Origin: Microcebus murinus
Lineage: Eukaryota > Chordata > Mammalia > Primates > Cheirogaleidae
DNA length: 64,000 bases
Direction: 5' to 3'
Assembly (NCBI RefSeq): GCF_040939455.1
Contig: NC_134106.1
Coordinates: 89,225,001 to 89,289,000, forward strand
This document shows positions 1 through 13,559 of the stretch, piece by piece (positions within the stretch are counted from its first letter, which is position 1; each line of letters opens with the position of its first letter). The notes beneath the pieces were generated by a model. The model saw nothing but the letters and a program-made list of their open reading frames with translations. It ran no database searches and was not told where the DNA came from. The translations under genes and the position numbers were made by a program.

Positions 1-566
1 GGAAACCCTGTTAGTTAGAGTGTTATCATTTTAAATCTAAGAAAATGTAAGAGAAATTATGCAACTTAGTGACACAGAGCTAATACACAGGAGCACCTGA
101 GGTTTGAAATCAGGTTTGTCTGAACCGAAGCCTGCATTTGCTGCTTTTTCACACTTTGCACCTGGGGTATGACTTAGTTGCAATGTGAATCAGTTTTAGT
201 AAAAGATGCAAAAGGTTGAAAGTCCTCAGTTTAGTCTGGATGTGGCTAAAGCTATATGAAGATCAAAGCTGGCAAAAATAAGTGTAAGAATCTTATGTGT
301 ACAAAAGATTAAACGGAGTCTGTATCACTGCAGGAGAAAGGTACAGGGCCCAATTGATAGAAGTTGGGGAGCAGCTCATTCCCCACTTTTAATGCTTACA
401 TGATCCTCTCAATCCATGAGGGAAATAGAGGAAAAACACAACTGGCCCATCTCCCCACCTCAGTTCCTTGCTGGTGAGGAAGGGGAGAAATATTTATCAG
501 GTTGATGAGATGATGGGTCTGGAGAAGGAATGAGGATGTGCAGTCACATTCCTTTCTAGCCCCCTG
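1..566. other. Unique sequence, no feature recognised
   Basis: No repeat family, RNA gene or credible coding frame was recognised. The stretch is moderately AT-rich and ends directly against the LTR that begins near 567. Confidence 0.5.
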
Positions 567-1010
567 TGTTAGTCAGGGTTCTCCAGGGAAACAGAAACAA
601 TAGGATATCTACAGAGAGTTATTTTAAGAAACTGGCTCATGAAGTTGTGGAGGCTTGGGGAGTCCAAACTCTGATAGGGGAGGGCGGCAGGCTGGAGACT
701 TCTGAATGAGCTGCAGTTTGAGTCCAGAGGCAGCCCGCTGGTGAACCAGGGAAAGCTGAAGTCTGGAGGCTGTCTTCTGGCAGAATCCCTTCTTGCTTAG
801 GGAAGGTCCGTCTTTTTGTTCTATTAAAGCGGCCAACAGATTACATGAGGCCCACCCACATTATAGAGGATAATCTTCTTTACCCAAAATCCACCAATTT
901 CAGTGTAAATCTCATCCAAAAACCCTCTCACAGAAACACCCAAAATAATGTTTGATTAAATATCTGGGTGCTGTGGGCCAGTGAAGTTGGCATATACAAT
1001 TAACTATCAT
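567..1010 (-). mobile_element. Solo LTR of an endogenous retrovirus-like element (family uncertain)
   Basis: On the plus strand it begins TGTGTTAGTCAGGGTTCTCC and ends near TTAACTATCATA. Read on the minus strand it therefore starts TGATAGTTAATT and ends in a TAACACA-type terminus, as LTRs of the ERVL/MaLR class do. The internal phrase GAGGCCCACCCACATTATAGAGG also belongs to this widespread mammalian family. No internal retroviral sequence is attached, so it is a solo LTR. The exact subfamily name cannot be given without a library search. A 70-codon minus-strand frame inside it (624-836) is not a gene. Confidence 0.7.
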
Positions 1011-1364
1011 ACCCTTTTCTCCCCTATCTTTTAAGGCTGACTATCAAACATGTAGGGTTTTGATTTTTCCAAAACTCCCAGGGGCTGGGTTGGGAGTAAA
1101 TTTAACTCACAGGTAGAGGACGTATTGGAAGCCTGTTGGCAGCAGACCTAAAACTGCGTTCCCATCATCTTTATTAGTAATGAAGATACTATTTTAACTC
1201 CTTTTATAATTCCTCAAAAATGAGTCCAAATTTTAGTAGAAGAAGACGGGATCCTATTATATATAGGAGCACGGGCTTAGAATTTTAAAAATTGGGGACT
1301 GAAATTATGCACAAAATATTTGGATGGGTTGAGGTTTTGGCTCAGCCAGCATGAGATACTCTAG

Positions 1365-1745
<381 letters not shown>

Positions 1746-4635
1746 GATATTTAAGGCTTTTTGAGTATGATGGTTGAATATGATACATCACAGCTACCTC
1801 TACTTGCTGTCCATTATAGACATGGAGCTATTTTTTAAAAGGAAATGTCCTGAGTGATTCCCCTTTGGATCTTTTAAAGCATGTCCCAGGTGCCTTAGCA
1901 GGCTGGCCACTAAAGCTACCTTAGCCTGAATTACACAGTGGGGCTGACTCAAGGAGCAGGTAATAGAGGAAAGATTTGAAACCAATCAATATTCTTCAAT
2001 GAAGAGATGTTTTAGGCATTAGCAGATGAGATAAATTTTGCTTCCTTCTTAAAGTTTTGTTTATTTTCTGCACTCACTGCAAAATCCCAGAAAAAAACCT
2101 AATATTATAAATTCATAAATGCAGCTAAGTTCAACATAAGCTATACACTCTGAGGTCTAGCTTTTGTATTAGAGAAAGCTGTCCGACATAAATGGAAAAT
2201 GGCAACAGATTACAAAATGTAGCTTCATGACAAAAAAGGCGGTAGAGTTTACTAATGAGTAAAAGGAAATGAGGTCCTTACTATATAAGAGCTATGCCAT
2301 ATTCTTGGATTGTAGTAGAAAGTAACAAAATAAAACAATGGTCAACTCGAAAATTAAGAAAAAAGCACTGTAACGGCCTGTACCTATAACAACCACTCGA
2401 CTTTTACATATTGAGTTTGCTCAAGAAACAAACTGGCTTAAAATTATGCTTCTATCTTCTTATTACAATAGGAACAGTGAAGAATGACAGACATGCTATA
2501 AAAAAAAAGTAATGCATTTGTGCAGGAAGAAGGGGGCGCTTTCATAAAGATAGTCTGCATCATTGAGGTCAGGTTGGATAACTACGAAAAGGGAAAGGAG
2601 ATAGATACACGTGGGTTGAATACTCTTGAAGGCAGTTTAGGAAGGAGGCAGGTGTCTGAGTTAATACTAGGTCAGAGAGAATGATGCCTCTGCCCCCATT
2701 TGTACATAAAAAGAAGGCTTTATTTCAGAGAGCAGAGTGCAAAGACATCCCATGAAGGAAACAAGATACAGGACCCAACTAAGGCTTTAAAGTGTGTCAT
2801 AATAAAAGGGAAAACTTCCACAAAAGATCAAAACAGCTATATAAAGTGGTGACAGACAACTCGCACTGATTTGAGTAGGAAAGATCAGGAGGGAAAAGCA
2901 TTAGCTACTGAAAGCCATCTAGAGTGTGCCTACAAACACCACAGCTGTAGTTAGGGACTCACAGCTATTCTGTTGCCTTGAGTGAGGCTGACAGGGATTT
3001 GGGAGTCTGAGCAGCACTCCAGTGGGAGCCAAGCAGGATGGTGATAATGGAGAACAGGCCTGGCTTAGCTGTGAGGCTAAAAAGAAAATACCACCGGTTG
3101 GGGCTACTCTACATAGGAAGGTGAAAGAGGACAGGAGTTTTGCATACTTTTTCAACAGCCCACACATCATTTCCTCAGTATCTCCCATTTGTGACGAAAA
3201 GCTACAGAGGCTGCTGTAGAAACAACTACCTGTGCCTCAAAAGAAAGAGAAAGGAAAAGAAAGATGATGCTAAAATACAGAAAATTGTGATAGGATAAGA
3301 AAGCAGGAAAGGGACTAGCAGGAGAAATAGTTAAACTGTATCAAACTATTGAACCTTCCTTAAAGGAGCAGGAGAAGGCAAGAAAACTTGATGGAAATAG
3401 GACATGAGGGTCCTATCTCATTCTGCTGAAAAAGATATAGCAGAAATGCTACTCAAAGCCTTAAGTGCTCAAAAACTGAAGAAGGAAAGGATCTTGAGAA
3501 GTTCACAGTGAAACAGTTGATCCTCACTGTGGTAGGATGAAAAATGACAGAGACTATCACATTCAGGCATCCAAGGGCACAGGCATCCTGACCATCTGCA
3601 GAAGCTTTAGTTTTGGACTCTGCTGAGAGTGATTTTCCAACAGAAACAAATATGGTCACAGAGAGGGAACTGTCTCTAGCAGGTGGTTTTCCATAGTTCT
3701 GGGTGGTTCCATGACAAAAGGCCATGGTGGGAGCCACTGTGAGATGAGACTAAAAACAGCTGCTCAGAAGATGGAATCTGGACCATGAAGGAGTCCACAC
3801 TCCATGTGAAGCTGGGGCAGCAGAAGTCCAGAGCTTGTAGGAAAATGAACTTCAGGAGCTTTGAATGTGAGGGAAGTGTGAGATAATGTGATGAAAGGAC
3901 TGCCAACATCATTTTCCAGGGAATGGGGGAATATTTCCCTGCCACTCTATGAGATTAGGCATGGTTAATTTTTTACCCCAGATACAATGATGGGTGGTAG
4001 GGTCCCCTAATAGAGTTTAAGTTCACTGGCTTCACTTTCTGAATGCTTAGCACAAACTAACTTGTATCTGGGACAACAGAAAGCAAGAAACTATCTTCTT
4101 CACAATCTTGAATGCTGTGCATCCAGTGGGTTCTCTGATGAGTACCAGCAATGCAGCTCTGCCCTGCTCTGTGTACTGGATTTTGAGACTTAATTTTATT
4201 TGAAATGACTACTCTTAAGGTCTAAGGGTTTTTTTGTGTGTATTTTTTTTTTGTCACTGTTGGTTGTTTTGCTTAAATGCAGATAGTCAATTATACTATT
4301 TAGTTCTTGCAACATTATCTTTTTAGGTACCAGGACAGGTTAGTTTTTTTTTTTAATTTTTTTCTTTTTTCCTATAACTTCCCTTTTTTATCTGCTGTCA
4401 CCACTCCCATTTTCTTTCCTCCCCCTGGCCATCTGTGCAAATATAGTTGGTATTTATCTCCAGTTGTGAATTTGTCTTTCTTTTATGTATGGAGGAGTGA
4501 GGCATCCCCTGGCTACTTTGTCTAAAATTGCATTCCACCTCCTACCCTCAATGTATTTTCTGACTCTTTTCTAATTTTTTCTTCTTGGCATGAGTCCACA
4601 TCAAACCTGTGTATGTTCTGCTTGCTTATGTATCT
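1746..4635. other. Unique sequence, no gene recognised
   Basis: Almost 3 kb without an assignable repeat. Overlapping frames on both strands at 2919-3219 and 3453-3945 (61-94 codons) have no recognisable domain, and overlapping frames on opposite strands argue against coding. Short T-rich tracts occur at 4225-4252 and 4344-4372. Ancient, unrecognisable repeats may be present. Confidence 0.45.
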
Positions 4636-4798
4636 TTTACATTTTTGACCTTCTCCAATCAATATGTGTTTCATGAGCAAAATAATTTCTCTTTATTTTA
4701 TTCATTTCTGCAGCCCTCGATTCTGACATAGTACTGGCACATAGGAGACATTCATTAAATATTTATGAAATGAGTGAACAAATGAATACATGAAATAG
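4636..4798 (+). mobile_element. L2 LINE 3' end fragment
   Basis: The phrase TACTGGCACATAGGAGACATTCATTAAATATTTATGAAATGAGTGAACAAATGAA (about 4731-4785) follows the L2 3' UTR pattern of a GGCACATAG-type box, then TTAAATATTT, then a GAATGAA-like tail. It is diverged and 5'-truncated. Confidence is moderate because a MIR 3' end shares part of this pattern. Confidence 0.55.
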
Positions 4799-6235
4799 TC
4801 CTGGGAATGGGTGTTATTCTATCTTTGCTTGTGTTTGGTCAGTGCAGGATGTGTGGAAAAGGCAATGTGGAAGTCTATAGTATTTTACTAACATCTGAAC
4901 TCTTAAAAGTGAAGTGCAAGAGAGAGGTACGGTTGAATTCATTCACCTTTAGACACTGGGAGGCAGCTAAACTCATTCTGCGAATCTGAGTAAGACTGGA
5001 ACTTCAGGAAGAATAGATAAAGAAAGATATTGTTAATATAACCTAGATGAGAAAGGATACAGGATCTTCAAGCTTTATTTCTTCTTTGAGGATTTGATAG
5101 TAGAAAGGAGCTTGCATGCAAATTTGGAGGTATTGTGTGTTGAAAATACCATATTAAATGAGTATCATTAAGCTGTCATATGAAGTCACTGCTTAAACAC
5201 CGTAGCGTTATATGTTGGGCAGAATGAGTGTGCACAATAGTACAAGCAACGTATTTTGAGCCTTGGGTACATGAGAGCCTTAAAATTAATTTAAAATCAT
5301 TCTGTCATATTTAGCCTGGACAGAAAGGATAAACGATAAACTGTCCCCCAGTGATTCCAGAAAGAAAGGCAAAGGAACAATGCTTGGAATTAGGAGGAAA
5401 GATTCATGAATGAAGATAGGATACCCATATAAATGCTGTTCTAGCCTCCTGAGAAGATGGCCACATGTCTGTCAGACATACAGCTAATCAATAAGACCAA
5501 CAATTTAAGGAACAAAACCTGGAAAGTTAAGAAATAATAAAACAGCATGTACCTTTCTTTCCTGGTGTTTCCATAGAGCAAAGAAATAGTCCATTCTGCA
5601 GAAGGTACAATACCTGAGACTCTTCCATACTTTCTTCTTTTTAAGCTTTTCCTTATAACAGGGTGACTCATCTTGTTAGTGTGGTTGGAGAGAGAGAGAG
5701 TGTTGAAGTTCATTCCCCTTCCTTGCTCTCTTTGTCCTCAAGTAACATAGACGTGTGACTCTGTTTACCCAGAGGGAAAACAACCTGAAACTCTGCAGCT
5801 TTATGGGCAAAGTTCAATTTAGGAAAAGGCACCATAGTAGGAAATAAGTTGTGGTCATGAGTCAAGCAGCATTTTCCAAAAATATCCAACAATACTTGTC
5901 AATAATAAAATTAAAGCTTACTCCCCATTCTGTCTTCTAGTTCTCAACAGGTTCTAAAAGAAAGAAAGAGCGATATTGATTTGGCTTCCCCAAACCCAAG
6001 CATATATCAACATAGATTTTGACCTAATATAAAATCATTATTTGTTTTACAAATTGGGAAATGTTTGCAAAGAATGACAGGGCTGTTTGACAAGGTATTA
6101 AAATACTCCATCACTAGATGTTAAGCCACCACCTATTCAAATATTGTCGAGTGAATGCTTCCCCGAGAAAAAGATTTGACTTAAAATTAATAACGGTTTA
6201 GACAATTGTTGAGAACTTTAGAGTTTACAAAGGGC
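4799..6235. other. Unique sequence
   Basis: No recognisable gene or repeat beyond a short GA tract (5690-5700). The frames at 4807-4989, 5441-5713 and 5710-5892 are short and domain-free. Confidence 0.4.
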
Positions 6236-6264
6236 TTTAAGATGTACCATTTCCCTTAATATAA

Positions 6265-6312
6265 AATTATATATATATATTTTATTTTATATTTATATAT
6301 ATATATATATAC
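6265..6312. repeat. (TA)n-rich imperfect microsatellite
   Basis: Two ATATATAT blocks are separated by TTTTATTTTATATTT, so the tract is an interrupted AT dinucleotide array that is self-complementary. Confidence 0.8.
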
Positions 6313-6839
6313 CCAATTCATTTGAGATGATGTATTATTCTAATTTAGATGTTCAAAGGAGTCATCTTCAAAGTAGACCCTGGAGTTTACTTGATTGTAT
6401 GAACTAATAAAAAAATTTTAAACTGTCAATTAATAATAGATAGTTATTATCAATAGAAGTAATAATACAAGGATAAATATGCCATCACTACTCAAAACTT
6501 TGGGTTATCCTCATGGGGTATACAGTGTGCTTTGAAATGTTTCTTATAATGAAAAGCATCACATTTGGCAGACTGATTCTATTTTTATTTTAATTTCATG
6601 TCTTTATCAAAAGTAGTCTCTGGCCTAATGTTCTGAATAAGATGGGTGATCCAGGAAGCTAATAGGATTTCTAGTACACCAAGAAGTATACTTCTGTTGT
6701 TGTTGTTTCTTTGTTTGTTCGCTTGATTTTGTTATTTTTAAGGAACAGCACTCTGCCTCATATGGCTTTGTGTAAAAGCATTGTGAAATAAATTTGAAGC
6801 AGAAAAAAAATTCTTATAATGTGTGATATTGATAAATAG

Positions 6840-7030
6840 CAAGTCCTACTTTGAATTCTGGCCTCAAAACTTACCATTTCTGGACCATTGCAAGTTGCTT
6901 GAGTTACTTCCAAGCCTTGGAATCCTTATTGATAAAAATGAGTCAAATAATACCTAGAATCTAGATTCTGTATTAAGAATTACCTAAAAAGTACATGGAA
7001 CAGAGTAAGTGCTCAATGAATGGTACAAAT
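6840..7030 (+). mobile_element. MIR SINE relic
   Basis: The order of elements fits a sense MIR: a TTTGAATTCTGGCC-like core start, a degenerate TTGCAAGTTGCTTGAGTTACTTCCAAGCC box, GATAAAAATGAGTCAAATAATACCTAG, and a terminal GTAAGTGCTCAATGAATG. It is highly diverged, as expected for a mammalian-wide SINE. Confidence 0.6.
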
Positions 7031-8295
7031 TATACATGCATAACCAGTCACTTTTTTCTGCCTCCTGGGGGATTTCTTAGCAAAGCAAATCTTATTTTGA
7101 TGAATATATTCTGGTCTCTTTATTACAGAGTCAAAATCATTACAACAGAATTATACTCAAAACAGAGACAAGAATAGCATGCAGTCAGATAGCTGGCTTA
7201 GCGTACTGTGTCCTTAAAACCAAGAAGAATACTCACTTGGGGACAGGTTATCTAAATTTTTCAAAAGATGCTCATCTGGCATAATAATATAGGATCAACT
7301 CTCCCCAGAACTACACTTATGCTTACTAGTGTTCTATTCCAGCTCTTCCCTTTGTGATTCTATGCTGCCTCCCAGCTTCAGTTTAATAGTGGGCTGACTC
7401 CAGGCTTGAGGTTCATAGCTCCTGGAAGTTCACCTCAGCCCATCTTACTGGAGGATTCTGGTTGTCACCTACCCTTGCTTCATTGCTGTTTCATCAGGAT
7501 TGAGGGCTCTGAGACCATGCTGCCTATGTAGCACACATCTCTACACATGGTAAAGAGAGATGTCAAGGGGCATATGGCATTTGGGCTGCGACCTTATTGT
7601 CCCAGAGTCTTTAGCAGCCTTCTATGTCTACCTCTGTGATTAACTAGAACTGTCCCAAAATGTGGGAATGAAATTGCCTATAAGGGATGAAGAATATTTT
7701 TTGAATAGTTAGATGAACATGGATTATAGTAATACTGAAGTGGGATGCCCCCAGTGATAGACATTCTGAGCAGCAAAGTTACATTAACCACAGCAAGAAG
7801 ATGCAAGTTTGCTCTACAACAGTGACTCAAAATAATAATTTAAAAAACTACTTGAGCATTTAATACTTCTTGAAAATTTGCTTTCCAAGAGCAGCTGCCC
7901 ATGTAGACAGTCCTGATACAAACTTGATAATGTAAGTATTAATAATGAGCTCCTCATTGATCTTTTTGTTTAACTAAAATATCTATATAATAATTCCTTA
8001 CATAAAAATTTTTCACTATTAATAAAAAGTAACAGTAATAATGCTTTTCCCAGGCAAAGCAATTTTCCCTGGAGAATTACATAGCTTCTTGGAAATAGCT
8101 TATTATTATTATGAGACTTTAAAGTATTTCTCATTTTTCAGTTTTCTATAATAGGTTGTGAGTTCTTTGGGAGCAGTGATCATATTTATAAAGTTATGAC
8201 ATAATTTCCAATTAATGACAGAGGCAACTTAACTGGTTGGTTGGTTAGCTGATAGGATGGATAGATGCATGGAGGAAGAGATAGAAGGGAAAGGA
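7031..8295. other. Unique sequence
   Basis: No element assigned. The 7300-7660 part is somewhat more GC-rich than its surroundings but holds no long open frame or recognised repeat. Confidence 0.4.
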
Positions 8296-8505
8296 GTATG
8301 GTATAGAGGCTAGAAGAATACATTTACTGTTATGCAAATCAGGTTTAGTGTTACAGCTGCTATTTCTTAGCTGTTCTGGATTTTAATGTTCCTTTATGTT
8401 AAAAGTATGTAATAAAAGAATTTACACATAGCATTATGAATATGAAATAATAAGATATATGTAAAACACCATAGTACAGGCACATAGCAATTTTGCAATG
8501 AATGT
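8296..8505 (+). mobile_element. MIR SINE relic
   Basis: It shows MIR-like order: GGTATAGAGGCTAGAAG, an AATCAGGTTTAGTGTTACAGCTGCTA body, a degenerate GAATATGAAATAATAAGATATATG box, and GTACAGGCACATAGCAA at the 3' side. A degenerate (ATCT)n patch follows at 8514-8558. Confidence 0.55.
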
Positions 8506-8619
8506 AATCCATTATCTATCTACCAATCATCTATCTTTCCATCTATCTACCAATGATGGTAATCATTATCCTCTTTCAGATACTCTTTCCAAATTAAAAG
8601 TAACATGGTAAAATCTATT

Positions 8620-8740
8620 AATACGGCATCTAAGCTCTAGTACTAATTTGCTACATGATTATAGTCAAGTCACTTAATCCTTCTGGAATTAAGGGTCCTC
8701 AATTGTAAAAGTAGGACCAATGATAACAGTTCACACTCCA
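8620..8740 (+). mobile_element. MIR SINE fragment
   Basis: The core region only: GCTCTAGTACTAATTTGCTACATGATTATAGTCAAGTCACTTAATCCTTCTGG, followed by TCAATTGTAAAAGTAGGACCAATGATAACAG. This matches the MIR motif of a CAAGTCACTTAA box followed by a TGTAAAA box. Confidence 0.6.
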
Positions 8741-8914
8741 CATACTCTTTGTAAACCTCTGTCTCCACTCTTCCACATAACTGGTAATTGAATGCAGATG
8801 AGGTCTACTTACTCACTTCCAGCTCTGATCTGTGAGATTTAGCCTTTTCTACATTTAAATCTCTCTTTAATACAGAAATTTAAATGACCCTCTAAAAACT
8901 CAAATTTAACATGT

Positions 8915-9120
8915 TTAAAATGACATATAATCTTCCCGAATCATACCCTATCTCCACATTTTTCTTCTTCCTTCCCTACTTTATATATAATTCTTCCATT
9001 TATCCAGGAAATTAAGACAAAAACCCTCAAGATAGCATATATTTCTCCCTTTCCTTCATTCCACATGCCCTATCATCCATGAAATTATTACTTTTGGAAT
9101 TTCCACATTTATACTATTGG
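8915..9120 (+). mobile_element. L2 LINE fragment
   Basis: Diverged L2-like sequence: an AAAACTCAAATTTAACATG start, then CCCGAATCATACCCTATCTCCAC, then a TCAAGATAGCATATATTTCTCCCTTTCC segment, in the order seen in L2 ORF2/3' regions. There is no coding capacity. Confidence 0.45.
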
Positions 9121-9250
9121 TACCCAAAGCGCTAGTTTAGAATTTAACTCTTTATAGATTATTTTAACAGCTTAATACCTCTTTTTCCTAAGTTTAGCTT
9201 TGGCATATAAGTGTCAAAATGGTTAACTGCCACCACCACCTTCACATTGG

Positions 9251-11930
9251 ATCAAGAAATCATATAGTCTAGCCCTATTGTTCTGTGATGAGACTCTATT
9301 TCCAGGAAGGTTGAGCTTGTGTCTGTCTGCTCAAAATGCCATCTCCAGTGCCAAGCTCAATGCCCAGAAATACATACCATACTTCAATTAGACAAAGAAG
9401 GACAACTGATGCATGAAAAAAAAAACACAACAGATCAAAACACAGGGAATCCCATAAGTATGAAAAAATAATATCATATCGGAAGAGGGAAGCCTAGGCC
9501 TGAAGAGACCTCATGATCTGAATATATTTGCTGTAGAATCTTTCCATGTGACTCTGAGGACATACACCTTAACTGAAGAAGAAGTTATAATATTGTCACT
9601 GTCCGGACATACCAAACCGTGGGTCTGTTATGGGAAAGAGCTGTCTCTTCTTCTTCTTTGTCCTTGGTAGAAAGCAAAATGTTGACTACAGGATAAATGT
9701 TCAGCAAAATTTGTTGTACTAAACAGAAATTATGAGTTACATTTTTAAACAGAAAGTACACTGTAACTCTAACTTATCTGAAACACCATCATAAAATTTC
9801 TTTGGGCATTCAACATTTCAGACTGGTAATTTATTTGTCATGCAAATCAGCAAATGCATATTGTTTCAACAGTACACTTTAAAAAGTCAAATCACCAAGG
9901 TAACTTGAAGGAATATGATAATTAGCAGAGCCCTAGAACATGATTTCTTTTAGCACCTTCAAAAAAGTCAGGGACTAGAATATGTCATATCAGGTGAGGA
10001 GATTAAACAGAAACACACACAAAGAGAATAAGTCATTTTGTGCATTTAGGCAAGGTAAAATAAAATATAAAAACATATTTTTAGAGTTGACGTTTTCTTT
10101 TGGAATAAAAGTATTCCTCATATAACAAGCCAAATCACTGTACATTCTAATCTATGTGTATGGTTGTGCACAAAGTTAAACATAAAAGAGTGAATTTTAA
10201 GATTTCTTTTTTAAATGTATTATTTTTGTAAGTAGATAAAGAGACTAAGCAATTCACGCAAAAGGACATCACTGCAGTGGCTGAGACATTGCACTCTGCA
10301 GCGCTCATGATGACCCTTGGGTTTTGTTACTGCCATTTCCTTTTGCTACCAAAGAACTGGATCACTGAGGACCACATACTTGGACTACATGGAACTCATG
10401 GTCTGATGGAGAGAGACCAACCAATGAGTTGAATAGAGGATTTACAGGTGAGTGATATATGATAAGAAGAGAAATAAAACTAGAAGAGAGAAAAGTAAAG
10501 TGTTGGCCAGATAGTTTTTCCTTGAGCCATATGGGGAATGGGTTCCAGGGATGAGAGAATACCTTGGCATCTTGAACTTCTTCTGGAGACTGACTTAATC
10601 TGGAAAAGGATATAAAGACATGAGCCATGATGACCCCAAGGTAGAGAGTGGAGGGGAGGCTGTGAATGGGAGGTGGGAGGGCTTCCAAGGCCAATTTTTT
10701 TTCCTTGTGGTTGTGCTATGGAAATGAGGGAAGGGGTGTTTTGCTTCTTTTTTTCCCTTGAGCATATGGAGGGCTGAGGTACCCTCTTGACCCATGAATA
10801 TGTCAGGCCCTTGACTTGACTCTGTTTAATGCACAAGGCAGATGTGGAGGAGGGGTGCTCATAACTGGACACCTTACTTCTTTTTGGTCTGCAGCAGGTG
10901 AAGGCAGAGAAACCAGCAGATGGGAGGGACCCCTCTTTCTCCTAATAGGGGTAGGATGGTAAGGCCATTTCCATCTTTAAGAACAGAGGAAAATTATTAT
11001 TTTTTTTAATAAAAAAAATTTTGGAAAAAATCCACTTTGAGATATCTTAATGAAATAAAAAAATACATTGATTCATAAAGTCAAACAATGCTATTTTAAT
11101 ATAATACTACAGTTAGATGTGAAAGACAGGTGTCAGAGAAAAATAAAATGAATTAACAAGACAAATAATGCCCACAGAACATTTAAAATAACATTGGAAA
11201 TCATAAAGAACCACCTTTTCCCCATGAAATTTGAGTGGTAGAATTTAGAGAGGGAAAATAAAAAATTAAAATTAAAATCCCAATAAAGAATAACTTACAT
11301 CATTATAAACTGTGAAAAGGTCTTTGTCAAAAAAGAGTATAGCCAATAAACACAGGGAAAGAATATTTAAATGTACATGTGTATATATGTAATGCTTTAA
11401 TTGCAGAACAACCTTTGAGGTATGTTTGTTCAGTCCATTTTATGTATAAGGAACAGTTCATTTAGAAAATATAACAACTATTTCACAACTGTGATAACGA
11501 TAGTTCATAATATGTCCAAGTCAAGATTTAAATCTCTGTAGTCTGACTCCGGGGTGAACACTCTGTGCAACCGCACAATAGAGAGAAGAGGATAAAATCT
11601 TGTAGAAAAAGAAACCAAACAACATGAAAGATTGTATCCCTGTGAGTAAAATACAAATATCTTTAGTCTTTGGGGCTGTTGGTAAACACATGTCCTTCTT
11701 CTCAATGCAGAGAAGTGGAAGATTTGCTCTTTCCTTCATTTATTGAAGTTAGAAGCCATGTGATTTACTTTCACTTATCAAATATGAGTAGAAGTAATAT
11801 GTATGGCTGGAAGGTGAAATAATTTATTATTTTATTATATTCTAATTAAAATTAACTTAAAAGTCAATCACTAAATCTTGCTATTTGATCTGGAGCACAT
11901 TATTGGGCTCTCTGATCCTCTGTTTTCTAC
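9251..11930. other. Unique sequence
   Basis: No repeat family was identified apart from A/T-rich tracts (10988-11030). Three overlapping minus-strand frames at 10362-10872 (up to 130 codons) have no domain, no repeat hallmark and no splice context, and I do not treat them as coding. Confidence 0.4.
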
Positions 11931-11935
11931 TCTAT

Positions 11936-12127
11936 AAAATAACAGAATTAATCTATATACAAACACAATGAGTAAGATGTGTAACGTTTGGGGGATGGAC
12001 ACGATTGAAGCTCTGACTTGAGGGGGGAGGGGAGGCATGGGCAATATACATAACCTTAACACTTGTACCCCCATAATACGCTAAAATAAAAATAAATAAA
12101 TAAATAAAAATAAAATAACAGAATTAA
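11936..12127 (+). mobile_element. Short 5'-truncated lemur-type L1 tail with 16-bp target-site duplications
   Basis: Only the last ~130 bases of an L1 3' UTR are present in sense. They include GAAGCTCTGACTTGAGGG, a GGGGAGG stretch, and CCTTAACACTTGTACCCCCATAATACGC, followed by an (AAAT)n tail at 12083-12111. The 16-base sequence AAAATAACAGAATTAA flanks it at 11936-11951 and 12112-12127. This is a classic endonuclease-type insertion, severely 5'-truncated. The same 3' UTR in antisense is seen at 18400-19030 and 32160-32634. Confidence 0.93.
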
Positions 12128-13490
12128 AATATACTTTACTGTGTTATTATAAGAGTTATTATGAAGATTGAAATAGTTATGACAAATATATATAGCCTAC
12201 CATGCTGAATAAAATAGACCACAGCTCAATAAATACTAGTTTTTGTTAGGATTAACCTTATCTGCAGAAGATAGAAAGGAACACTGAAACTAAACTTAAA
12301 GAATAAACTTTTTCTTTTCCTTAAAAAAATTCTGGGGAATAGGCAGCTTAAGGCTGGAGTGGTAACTTCCACCCTTTTCTGTGTTCTGATCCATTATCCT
12401 TTTAACAGGTTTCCATACTGAGAGTGCCATATAGTCAAAAATGAATGTTAGAGTTCCTGCTACTATTAATATGTTCACATTCCTTGTAGCCAGAAAGTGG
12501 AAGGGAGAAACACAAAAGGGCCCTCTTCTCAGGTAAATCGGCTTCCTGTTGATGTAGCCTTACTGTGAATTCTATGCAATGTATTTACATGCATTCATTT
12601 GGCCCAGACTGCATACTCTCCATGCCTGCTCTCCCCATTCCATACACAAACTTTCTCAGCCTTCTTAATGAAAGAAGCTTTTTCAAGTACCTAAATGTGC
12701 CAGTACCTTAAGGTGCGCGAATTACCAAAGAAAGGTACTTCTCATTCTCCTCCCTCCTCCAGCTGAATGTTCCACTTTCTCTTAAGGTGAGTTCTTTGTA
12801 TTCTCAACACATGTCAACTTTTTGCCACTTTTCCTACCTGCGTATGGGGTGTTGCATATATATGTATGCATGTTTTTGTATATGTACACACACACACACA
12901 CGAACACACACAGAATCTCCAGCTCTCACTGAGAATAACGTTCCCATCACATCAGTCTATCCTGTTTTCCCTGAATGTAACCCTCACACCTAGCTTGAGG
13001 ATTCGCTGTGAAAGACCGTCCTCCAGAACTGACTTTCCCAAATCGTGCTGGTGGAAGTCCTACCCAATCTACAAATACTCTCTCGAATTTCACAGCCATT
13101 TCCATTCCTGGGGCTCTGCTTCTTAAAACTAACATTTTTTTTTTCTTTGTGCCCTCAAATAACTTAGTTTAAATTTATCATGTGGACTCCTTCAGAATTG
13201 GCATCACTTTACATTGAATTGGGTTCACACCCACATCCGCCACTTGGCGTCCGGTGGTTGAGGATGGGGGTTTGTTCCACATCTCTGCTTTCCCTGTGTG
13301 ATTAGCAGTGTGCTTGCTCGTGAGCTGCTTGTTCACAGCATTATATGTAATTTGGCTTAACTAAAAAGCACAGGCCTCCACAATTCTCAACATAACTTCA
13401 TCCAAATATATGTTTATTTTATTATACCAGTCAATTCAGGGTCATTAAATAAAATTGTTAAAACAGAATTATGGAGGGAGATAACTTTCT
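12128..13490. other. Unique sequence with a short (CA)n
   Basis: A short CA array sits at 12885-12911. Three overlapping frames (62-86 codons) on both strands run through the region 12787-13135, part of them across the CA array. No domain is recognised, so coding is not supported. Confidence 0.4.
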
Positions 13491-13559
13491 CACAGTCTAA
13501 ATTCTACACTGCTAACATATTTATTTAAATTTATTTTTATGAACAGTTTTAGCATGATT

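Noticed and set aside
10362..10872. Overlapping minus-strand frames up to 130 codons
   Set aside because: Overlapping frames on one strand with no domain and no exon signals; low-complexity serine/proline-rich translation.
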